DNA from: CAZLFA01 sp964558665
Lineage (GTDB): Bacteria > Desulfobacterota > Syntrophia > Syntrophales > PHBD01
Reading direction: 5' to 3'
DNA length: 29,858 bases
NCBI GenBank assembly: GCA_964558665.1
Contig: CAZLFA010000051.1
Coordinates: forward strand, 1 to 29,858
Position 1 is the stretch's first letter, and the number at the start of each line of letters is the position of its first letter. This document shows, piece by piece, positions 1 to 6,819 of this stretch. A model generated the notes under the pieces. It saw only the letters and a list, made by a program, of their open reading frames with translations, was not told the origin of the DNA and ran no database searches. Both the position numbers and the translations under genes were made by a program.

Positions 1-80
1 CAAAGAACCAAAATTAACATGATTTATGCACAACAAACCCAGAAGACCCAATAAAGTAAAACTTCACGTCTGTCAAGGAA

Positions 81-1115
81 TCATATTACCGGATTGCATC
101 TGCGCCAATCCTTTTTTATCACTTCCAGAAGCTCTTTCGAGAAATCCGATACAAGCACAATGGATTCAAAATAGGGCGGGCAGAGGAGCTTCTGCATGAA
201 CAAGCCGTCGCCGTCAAACCAGCGCGGCAGGACCCCTCCAAAGAAGTAGCCCATCCTTCGCAACTCTTCGACGGCCTCGCCGATCGAAGGTTCCGTCATG
301 TTCAGCCAGACCTGAAAGACCAGTGCATCCCTTTGCATTGCCTCCTTTTCCAGGGCGGAGAAGGACTCGACAAAATCCGTTCCGATCCCGGAAACGGCAA
401 TACGCGCCAGCCGGGCGTGATCAAAGAACGACATGTCGGCATTTGACTTGATATCGTCCGGCACCCGGCCCTCGGAACCGGCGATATCGCGCCGGTCGTC
501 AAGTCTCGCATAGATTGCCCGGATTTCCCTGTCGTACGATGCCGGAACATATATCCGGTGAGGTTTCGGGTGATAGCAGCGAAATGCATAGAGGGTCGCC
601 ACCCGTCCGGTGGCGCTCTTCTCCTTGTCATATGCCTCCGACGGCATCAGCGCCACCTCCAGACCCGTTTCCAGAAACCGGAAAGGACGTATGGCATGCT
701 GCATGTAGGGGTGGTTGCAGACCGCCTCGCCGAACATCTCTTCGATGTTCTCCATCTTCGGCACGAAATCATCGTAGAGATAACCGAGCAGTGAGACATT
801 GACGCCGAGGTTGCGGTAATCCTGAAGGACAAGGCCGATGCCGGTTTCATAAAGCGACCGGCAGGGCGCCGATTTGTACAGATGGGTCACCCCGATCACT
901 TTTCCGGATGACGAGCGGGCAACGATTGAATAGTAGCTTCCGTCTTCATTGGCCCTGATAATGGCCCGCGGATCATAAAAGAGCCTGATCGGATAATGCT
1001 CACCGTAGACGGCAAGAAACAGCTCTGCAATGCCTTCCGCATCTTCCTGTCTGAAACGTCCGACTTTAAAATCTTTCTTAGCTGAACCTGCATTTTTCAT
1101 ATTGTCTTTATCCAT
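81..1115 (-). CDS. GNAT-like acyltransferase family protein
   Basis: The protein has 344 residues and is probably cytosolic. Its N-terminal half resembles a GNAT fold: residues 61-80 give a beta-hairpin (YYSIVARSSSGKVIGVTHLY), and residues 92-112 (GIGLVLQDYRNLGVNVSLL) sit where the acetyl-CoA-binding motif A lies. That motif is normally R/Q-x-x-G-x-G/A and here is only loosely kept. The C-terminal part (about 265-320) resembles the end of the GNAT-containing protein encoded at 3598-4944, so the two may be paralogues. The ATG at 1115 has a GGGAG just upstream, and the MFS gene ends 19 bases before it, so it is the last gene of the minus-strand run. The substrate is unknown. The acyltransferase fold is inferred from pattern, and catalytic activity cannot be shown. 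Confidence 0.72.
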   Translation of the reverse strand: MDKDNMKNAGSAKKDFKVGRFRQEDAEGIAELFLAVYGEHYPIRLFYDPRAIIRANEDGSYYSIVARSSSGKVIGVTHLYKSAPCRSLYETGIGLVLQDYRNLGVNVSLLGYLYDDFVPKMENIEEMFGEAVCNHPYMQHAIRPFRFLETGLEVALMPSEAYDKEKSATGRVATLYAFRCYHPKPHRIYVPASYDREIRAIYARLDDRRDIAGSEGRVPDDIKSNADMSFFDHARLARIAVSGIGTDFVESFSALEKEAMQRDALVFQVWLNMTEPSIGEAVEELRRMGYFFGGVLPRWFDGDGLFMQKLLCPPYFESIVLVSDFSKELLEVIKKDWRRCNPVI

Positions 1116-1134
1116 AGTCTCCCGTTCTCTTCAT

Positions 1135-2322
1135 TCAAATTTGTATCTTGTTTTTCCCGTCTTTCCTCACAGCCAGTGCCGCCATCACGCCTGCCGCCTG
1201 CACCGCCGCGCAGATATAATACAGGGCGGGATAACCGAAATTGACCATGACGGCCCCGCCTGCCAGCGGCCCAAGGAAAAAACCGCCCTGGAACATCACC
1301 ATGGAAAGATTCGTGTTCAGCGCCTTGAAACGCGGTTCGGACACGTCAAAGACAAGGCCGCTCAGGACCGGCATTGCCACTCCCCAGCCGAGCCCCATGA
1401 AGAGTCCCAGGCCATAAAAGACAAACTCACCCCGCAGATTGACCAGCGCTACGTAGCCCAGTCCGAGCCACATCATTGAAAGGGCGAGGAGCTTCCGCTT
1501 GTCCATCCTGTCGAAGAATGATCCCGCAAAAAGCCGCACGCCGATCTCCGTGAAAATGGAAAGGGTAAAAAACCACCCCGGATTGCCGATACCGATCCGG
1601 TGTCCATAGTCTTTCAGAAAAAAGAACACCGGCGTGAACGTCGTCCAGATCAGGAGGGATATCAAAAGCAGCAGAATAATCGAAGGGTCCCTGAGGTTCT
1701 CCCGAAGTTCTGCGGTATTGAACTTCCACGCAGGCATTATGTCTGCCGGTTCTGATTTCCTTATTACGAACAGCAGCGGCAGCGCCAACAAAAACAGCAG
1801 CGAAGACAGCTCCAACACCCGCAGGAAACCACCCGCCCATAAGGTGAGCGGTCCCAGCAGCGGCGGAATGACGGCATATGGTAAAAGCGTCATCACGGAA
1901 ATGAGTCCGAAGGCCTGGGCGCTTTTGTCCCGGGGAATGCACGATACCACCCGGCTGGTCAGGGCCGTAACCATCACGGTATAGACCACCCCGTGGATCA
2001 CCCTGACCAGGGACAGAGTCCACGCATCACGGGCAGGGTCATAGAGAAACATCACCGGAATAAGCAAGGCTGTACTGAGTGAAAGCCAGAAGTAGGAATT
2101 TTCCTGCGTAAGGAATGGGCTGATAAAAAACCTGACCACTATGACGACAAGCGCGAAAAGAGCGATAAGGAATCCGTACCAGTCGGCGTCAATCGAAAGA
2201 GAAGCTATATGCCTGTGGAACTGGAAGAACACGGCCACATTGCAGTATGAGACAAACAGGACGAAACACAGGACCAGAAATTCCTTCGTGATGATTCTCT
2301 TTGAGTCCGCCGTATCCCCCAC
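1135..2322 (-). CDS. MFS transporter
   Basis: This is a 395-residue integral membrane protein with about twelve hydrophobic segments, typical of the major facilitator superfamily. Between helices 2 and 3 the usual charged loop is poorly conserved. The region FDRMDKRKLLALSMMWLGLG near residues 268-287 matches the second-half repeat of the MFS loop motif (D-R-x-x-K/R-R). The start is a GTG at 2320-2322; a G/A-rich stretch lies upstream at rather long spacing. It sits between an aminotransferase and a GNAT-like gene, which suggests export or uptake of whatever those enzymes modify. The 179 bases upstream contain a palindromic repeat, so it might be partly uncoupled from the genes before it. Substrate cannot be read from the sequence. 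Confidence 0.85.
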   Translation of the reverse strand: MGDTADSKRIITKEFLVLCFVLFVSYCNVAVFFQFHRHIASLSIDADWYGFLIALFALVVIVVRFFISPFLTQENSYFWLSLSTALLIPVMFLYDPARDAWTLSLVRVIHGVVYTVMVTALTSRVVSCIPRDKSAQAFGLISVMTLLPYAVIPPLLGPLTLWAGGFLRVLELSSLLFLLALPLLFVIRKSEPADIMPAWKFNTAELRENLRDPSIILLLLISLLIWTTFTPVFFFLKDYGHRIGIGNPGWFFTLSIFTEIGVRLFAGSFFDRMDKRKLLALSMMWLGLGYVALVNLRGEFVFYGLGLFMGLGWGVAMPVLSGLVFDVSEPRFKALNTNLSMVMFQGGFFLGPLAGGAVMVNFGYPALYYICAAVQAAGVMAALAVRKDGKNKIQI

Positions 2323-2376
2323 TATTTCTGCTTTCCCCCCTTACCTGCTTCCTCATGGCTGTATATTCATATTAAT

Positions 2377-2500
2377 GGGGCTGTTCAAAAATATTCAGGT
2401 GCAAGGCGCGCAAAAGCCGAGTCGCGAGTCGTATACAGAAATACGTCGAGCGACGAGGATTGCAGCGCAACACAGCAGATGAGTGTTTTTCAACAGTCCC
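2377..2500. repeat. Palindromic MITE/REP-like repeat element
   Basis: This 124-base intergenic element begins GGGGCTGTTCAAAAAT and ends GTTTTTCAACAGTCCC, which are near-perfect terminal inverted repeats. Its centre is a second inverted repeat: GAGTCGCGAGTCGTA at 2419-2433 against TACGTCGAGCGACGAG at 2442-2457. It fills almost the whole gap between the aminotransferase stop codon and the MFS start. From memory, elements with these ends recur in many deltaproteobacterial genomes. No transposase is present, and no second copy was seen in this window. Confidence 0.75.
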
Positions 2501-2501
2501 A

Positions 2502-3608
2502 CTATTTCATGATTTTTTTCAGGGCTGTTACAAAAGCCTCCATCGCCTCCATCTGCGCTATTGTGATCCGGATATGATCGGGATAACGGAATCCCGTCAT
2601 CGGCCTTATCATCACGCCTTCCCTCATCAGCTTGCGGTAGGCGAGCGTATCGCTGCCCGGAAGTTTCACAATGATGAAGTTGGCCTCGTTCGCGATTACG
2701 GGCAGCCCCATCCCGGACATCTCTTCACGGAGAAAATCCTTGCCCTCCTTAACCAGCGCACGCGTCTTCATGATATGCCCCGTATCATCCTTCAGAGCCG
2801 CGCGGGCCGACTCCTGCGCAATGCTGTTCACGGAGTACACGACGCATGTCCGGCGGATCATATCCACGACGCTCAGGTCTCCCGCCATATAGCCGATCCG
2901 TAAAGCCGCCAGACCGTACATCTTGGAAAACGTCCTGAAGACGACCAGGTTCTGGTAATCCTTGAGGAGATCAATGCCGTCGGGGTAATCTTCCGCTTCC
3001 ACGAATTCGAAGTAGGCCTCGTCGATGACAACGATCTGCCTGCCCCTTATCTCTTCGAGAAAGGCGATCAGACGCTTTTTCGACCAGTATGTCCCGGTTG
3101 GATTGTTGGGATTGCAGACAAAAATCACCTTTGTCCGGTCGTCAATCGACTTCAGCATTTGCTCATCGTCGAAAGCTTCATTCTTCAGAGGAATAACCCT
3201 CGCCTCGATTCCGGAGAAAGTGGCCACCCACTCATAAACGGCGAAGGTCTTGTCCGCGGTGATGATGTTGTCGCCCTGCTCGCAAAAGGCCTTGATTACA
3301 AAAGTAATCACCTCGTTTGCGCCGTTTCCCACGAGAATCTGGTCGGGATCGATGTCGTGCATATCGGCGATTTCCTGGCGCAGATAATACGAATCACCGC
3401 TGGGATAAACGGCTCCCAATGGGACCGGAAACCTTTTGATCACCTCTTGGGCGCCGGGAGGCGGACCGAGAGGGTTCTCGTTGTTGTTCAAACGGTAGAG
3501 CCTGTCGCACCCGTAAAGCTTCTTCAGTTCGCTGTCGGGCTTGCTGGGGATATAGCACTCGAATTCCCTGACATAGGCAGGGACAAGTATGTCGAGATTA
3601 GGCTTCAT
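2502..3608 (-). CDS. hisC: HisC-like class I/II aminotransferase (histidinol-phosphate aminotransferase family)
   Basis: This is a 368-residue PLP-dependent enzyme of fold type I, with the length and motifs of HisC. Visible features are NNNENPLGPP at 41-50 near the N terminus, VGNGANE (93-99) for phosphate binding, CNPNNPTGT (165-173), IDEAYFEF (195-202) and RTFSKMYGLAALRIGY (225-240), in which K229 should form the PLP Schiff base. HisC transfers an amino group from glutamate to imidazole-acetol phosphate in histidine synthesis. Here there are no other his genes: the neighbours are GNAT-like proteins and a transporter, and the start overlaps the preceding GNAT fusion by 11 bases (translational coupling). 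It could therefore be a HisC-family aminotransferase recruited to another amino compound. The family call is firm; the substrate is open. Confidence 0.85.
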   Translation of the reverse strand: MKPNLDILVPAYVREFECYIPSKPDSELKKLYGCDRLYRLNNNENPLGPPPGAQEVIKRFPVPLGAVYPSGDSYYLRQEIADMHDIDPDQILVGNGANEVITFVIKAFCEQGDNIITADKTFAVYEWVATFSGIEARVIPLKNEAFDDEQMLKSIDDRTKVIFVCNPNNPTGTYWSKKRLIAFLEEIRGRQIVVIDEAYFEFVEAEDYPDGIDLLKDYQNLVVFRTFSKMYGLAALRIGYMAGDLSVVDMIRRTCVVYSVNSIAQESARAALKDDTGHIMKTRALVKEGKDFLREEMSGMGLPVIANEANFIIVKLPGSDTLAYRKLMREGVMIRPMTGFRYPDHIRITIAQMEAMEAFVTALKKIMK

Positions 3609-4944
3609 GATTTTGAAAGATCACCAGGTCTGACCGGCCTGAAAAAGGCAGCAGAATCTTAGGCCTGAATCCGTTGCCGGTAAGGACGGGAATCAGGGAT
3701 GCATGCCAGGAAACGCCGAGATCGAGTTCACAAAAAATATTGAGGATGCCCTCCTGCTTCAGGAACCGTACATGCCTTCTTACATTCGTTTCGAGATCAA
3801 CGCCCGGCCAGAGAGGACGAAGCATAGTCTCCGATCTTTCGCTCCGCATCTCGGCGGAAAAGATCGAGGAGCCGGAACGGGTTTCTCCCATAGTTTGAAC
3901 CGCCCTCATTTCTCTGGCAAGGACAAGGCGCTCGTATTCCCCACGGAGAAAATTTTCGATATCTCCGTGCATCCATACCTCGCATACGGGATCTTCGTGA
4001 AGATGCCGGAAATAGTAATACAACTCCATGGGTGCGTCGTCCTTCCGGAGGAAAAGGATAGAGCCGAGCTGCTCGAAGCGTGTCTTCAGCGATTCGGGAA
4101 GTCCCGAAATGCTCAGCAGACCCAGCGACTTTGATCTTACAACGTCGGCGACACAGGCATCCAGGAGGCTTCCGGTCGTTTCCTCCTTTGAATCCCCGGC
4201 GAAGACGTATGGCCCGAAGCATTGAACAATCTTTTCCGTGCGGTTGTAGAAAAGAATTCCTCCCACGATGTCCCTTTTGGCGTTGAGCGCGACGAAAGCC
4301 TTATACTCGCCGCTCGCGACCATATCCGCCACCTTGCCGGGATAACGAAAGAAGAACGGCATAAACCCGCCCGTACCGCACTGCGCGACACGAAGAGCAA
4401 AGCGTTTCACATCTTCCCCGTCCGGCTTTTCGATGCTGTGCACTTTTGTATCCGCAGGCAAAGACGCCGGCTCCTCAACCGGCGGATAAGCCTTTTCCTT
4501 CGTGACGATGAGACTTACATGGTTGCGCTTTTCGGAATGGATGTTCAGGGAATCAACGGAGCGCGCGGCTATCAGCAGCCCCATCTCCGACAGATCGGCT
4601 TCGTAGTCATGCCCGATCGTCGAGGTGATATTGAGGCCGCTCATGTTCATTTCGGAAACCTCGAACCGGAAATAGATGCGCGTGTAGTAGATACCGTTGA
4701 GACATTCGATCTCCAGAGGCCTGCCCGGACATATCCTTTCGCACAGATACAGGTATATCTCCTCGGAGGCCAGGCAGAGCTGCAGGCTGTTTTCCTTTCC
4801 CATGCCGAAGGCTGTGGCGGACGTTTCCACAAACTGCATTACCACCGGCAGGAAACGGGTCTCGGCATCAAGCGATAGTATCAGAGAGGGATGATTCAGG
4901 CTGTTCATGTCTTTGCCGGTCCTTTTCATATTCAATTCATTCAT
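3598..4944 (-). CDS. Degenerate RsbW-like ATPase domain fused to a GNAT-like region
   Basis: The protein has 448 residues in two parts. Residues 20-150 look like an anti-sigma-factor (RsbW-type GHKL) ATPase fold: LCLASEEIYLYLCER (57-70) lies where the N-box helix belongs, and SEMGLLIAARSVDSLNI (119-135) aligns with the G-box and following helix. The N-box asparagine and the glycine-rich lid are missing, so ATP binding is doubtful. Residues 165-448 resemble a GNAT acyltransferase region (AFVALNAKRDIVGGILFYNR at 217-236), with a C-terminal segment like that of the protein at 81-1115. The first ATG (4944) has no clear ribosome site. The ATG at 4908 has AAAGGA upstream at a longish spacing and may be the true start. 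The stop overlaps the aminotransferase start. A sensing or regulatory acyltransferase is possible, but function is not known. Confidence 0.7.
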   Translation of the reverse strand: MNELNMKRTGKDMNSLNHPSLILSLDAETRFLPVVMQFVETSATAFGMGKENSLQLCLASEEIYLYLCERICPGRPLEIECLNGIYYTRIYFRFEVSEMNMSGLNITSTIGHDYEADLSEMGLLIAARSVDSLNIHSEKRNHVSLIVTKEKAYPPVEEPASLPADTKVHSIEKPDGEDVKRFALRVAQCGTGGFMPFFFRYPGKVADMVASGEYKAFVALNAKRDIVGGILFYNRTEKIVQCFGPYVFAGDSKEETTGSLLDACVADVVRSKSLGLLSISGLPESLKTRFEQLGSILFLRKDDAPMELYYYFRHLHEDPVCEVWMHGDIENFLRGEYERLVLAREMRAVQTMGETRSGSSIFSAEMRSERSETMLRPLWPGVDLETNVRRHVRFLKQEGILNIFCELDLGVSWHASLIPVLTGNGFRPKILLPFSGRSDLVIFQNHEA

Positions 4945-4991
4945 ATTAGTTTATAGATACGCAGTGCGTCAAGTTTTATCGGATGTAATGT

Positions 4992-5606
4992 TCAGCTTCT
5001 CATTGCGAACCTCTTGCCGGCGTTGCGGTAGTCCTCCTGACAATCAAGATCCGCAAGGATGCCCGGATCGTCGCAATCGACATTAAGTGTCTCCTCTGCA
5101 TGTCGGGAAAGAAGTTGCCTCAGCCCTCCTGCTTCATCGAAATCAAGCAGGAAGGGAACCATGCCCGCCGATATCAGCGGCGGATGGCCTCTTCGTCCCC
5201 GGTATGACGGCCTGAAGATAAGCTTTCTTTCTTCGCAGAGTCGAAAGGCGTTCAGCAGGGCAATGACAGTTGCAGGCAGGACAAAGGGATAATCCGCCGG
5301 CAGGACGAAAAAGGCCTCGCAGGAATCGCTAAGCTTTCGCACTCCGGCGCGGAGGGACGAATACATGCCCTGCTCATATTCATGGTTGATCACCCATCCC
5401 ACCTGATGCTTTTGAAGAACAGGGATGAGCCGTTCCGCTGCAAAGCCCGCAACGACGATGATGTCCTCAACACCCGCGTTCCTGAAACTCTCAATGGCCT
5501 TTCCGATGACGGTTGTACCGCCCAGGGGAAGCAGAGGCTTGAACTCACCCATGCGTGATGAAAGGCCCGCCGCCAGGATCAGGGCGGTAAATCTTTCTAA
5601 GGTCAT
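4992..5606 (-). CDS. mocA: MocA/MobA-like molybdenum cofactor nucleotidyltransferase
   Basis: The protein has 204 residues, the usual size for a MobA-like NTP transferase. The nucleotide-binding signature LAAGLSSRMGEFKPLLPLGG is at 11-30. LPADYPF (102-108) supplies the metal-binding aspartate, and GRRGHPPLI (137-145) is the motif typical of MocA and related CTP:molybdopterin cytidylyltransferases. MocA makes molybdopterin cytosine dinucleotide, the cofactor of bacterial xanthine-dehydrogenase-family hydroxylases. It lies 33 bases downstream of xdhC and near a divergent hydroxylase operon, which supports that role over a sugar-phosphate nucleotidyltransferase. Nucleotide specificity (CTP against GTP) is inferred from family and context. 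Confidence 0.85.
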   Translation of the reverse strand: MTLERFTALILAAGLSSRMGEFKPLLPLGGTTVIGKAIESFRNAGVEDIIVVAGFAAERLIPVLQKHQVGWVINHEYEQGMYSSLRAGVRKLSDSCEAFFVLPADYPFVLPATVIALLNAFRLCEERKLIFRPSYRGRRGHPPLISAGMVPFLLDFDEAGGLRQLLSRHAEETLNVDCDDPGILADLDCQEDYRNAGKRFAMRS

Positions 5607-5639
5607 AGCGCATCTTTCCTTTGTGGCATTGAGAGATGT

Positions 5640-6722
5640 TTAAGGAACCCTGGTTAAAATACGCCCTGCCCTAACGGCAATCATCTCCGCTGTGATGCTC
5701 ACGGCAATCTCAGCAGGCGTGCGGGCGCCGATATCAAGACCGATGGGGCTGCGGACACGCTTCAGATCATCTGCGGCGAATCCCTCCTCAAGAAGCGACC
5801 TGAAAATAATATCGCGCTTCCGGCTGCTGGCGATCATCCCGATATATTCGGCAGGTGTCTGCAGGGCACGGGAGAGGATGTTTTTGTCATGTTCATGCCC
5901 CCTGGTCATAATGACGATAAAACTTTCCGGATTTATCTCCAGATCATCAAACACACCGGCAAATGATGCAGGGACAATGATGTCTGCCGCACCGGGAAAA
6001 CGCTGTTCATTGGCAAACTCCCGGCGGTCGTCGATGACGACTGCACGAAAGCCGATAAGGCCGCATAGCGGTGCCAGTTCCCATGCGACATGTCCCGCGC
6101 CGAAGATGAAGACCGTCCGCACCGGCAAGGTTGGCTGGACAAAATAGCGTACCTTGCCGAAGGCCGCCATAGCCGGCTCTGTCATGCTGCACTGCTCCCT
6201 GAGCTTGTCTGCGTCCGAACCCGATATACCTAGCGTCCCCGCATCAAACCCGTCCTCATCCAGAAGCCCCAGTCCGGTTTCCACGTTCCCCCGGTCACCG
6301 CTGCTTCTCAGCGAACGCACCAGCCGGGAATTTCTGCCTGTACTGCGGGCATTGCTGATCCGCTCCCATATCCTGACGATGGAAGGATTTGATCCATCCG
6401 GTGATTCCAGCAGGACTTCCATTCGGCCGCCGCAGATCATGCCGCATTCCGACGCCTGCTGATTGGTCATGGTAAAAGAAAGCACCTGCGCTCTTCCTGT
6501 TTGCAGCACTTCCTCAGCGCTCTCCAAAACCCTCGCCTCCAGAAGCCCGCCGCCGACTGTGCCCGATATCCTGCCGTCTTTGAAAACAAGCATCATGGCT
6601 CCCGGCTCGCGAGGCCCGGAACCCAGCCTGGAGATTACAGTCGCCAGAACGGCACGCTCATTGCGGCCCAGGCATTCCACAATCTGCCGGTATATATCCT
6701 CTGCACGGTGGAGAGATTTCAT
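5640..6722 (-). CDS. xdhC: XdhC/CoxI-family molybdenum hydroxylase maturation factor
   Basis: The protein has 360 residues and the full XdhC architecture. An N-terminal CoxI-type domain carries GTVGGGLLEARV (54-65) and the conserved cysteine segment SECGMICGG (91-99). A C-terminal Rossmann domain has VFIFGAGHVAWELAP (204-218). XdhC binds the molybdenum cofactor, helps put on its terminal sulfido (or possibly selenido) ligand and delivers it to the hydroxylase. The gene is divergent from the hydroxylase subunits with 97 bases between the two start codons, and mocA follows it in the same direction. The ribosome site for the ATG at 6722 is weak. In selenium-dependent systems this family has been proposed to act with YqeB/YqeC and MocA; YqeB and YqeC are not in the window. 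Confidence 0.93.
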   Translation of the reverse strand: MKSLHRAEDIYRQIVECLGRNERAVLATVISRLGSGPREPGAMMLVFKDGRISGTVGGGLLEARVLESAEEVLQTGRAQVLSFTMTNQQASECGMICGGRMEVLLESPDGSNPSIVRIWERISNARSTGRNSRLVRSLRSSGDRGNVETGLGLLDEDGFDAGTLGISGSDADKLREQCSMTEPAMAAFGKVRYFVQPTLPVRTVFIFGAGHVAWELAPLCGLIGFRAVVIDDRREFANEQRFPGAADIIVPASFAGVFDDLEINPESFIVIMTRGHEHDKNILSRALQTPAEYIGMIASSRKRDIIFRSLLEEGFAADDLKRVRSPIGLDIGARTPAEIAVSITAEMIAVRAGRILTRVP

Positions 6723-6756
6723 TCTTCGGACAAACTCTTCCTGTTGTGTTTATTCG

Positions 6757-6785
6757 TTGAAAGGCCGAATACCCTGTGTTATAAA
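6757..6785 (+). promoter_or_regulatory. Sigma-70-type promoter of the molybdenum hydroxylase operon
   Basis: TTGAAA at 6757-6762 is followed by a 17-base spacer and TATAAA at 6780-6785. This is a near-consensus housekeeping promoter. Transcription would start near 6792, about 28 bases before the ATG at 6820. It lies in the 97-base divergent region with xdhC. Confidence 0.6.
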
Positions 6786-6819
6786 ACTCGCACGGACAAA
6801 TAACACAAAACGAGCATAT

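Noticed and set aside
6463..6819. N-terminal extension of the hydroxylase large subunit.
   Set aside because: It is antisense to xdhC, lies upstream of the predicted promoter and shows no homology; the protein family begins at the ATG at 6820.
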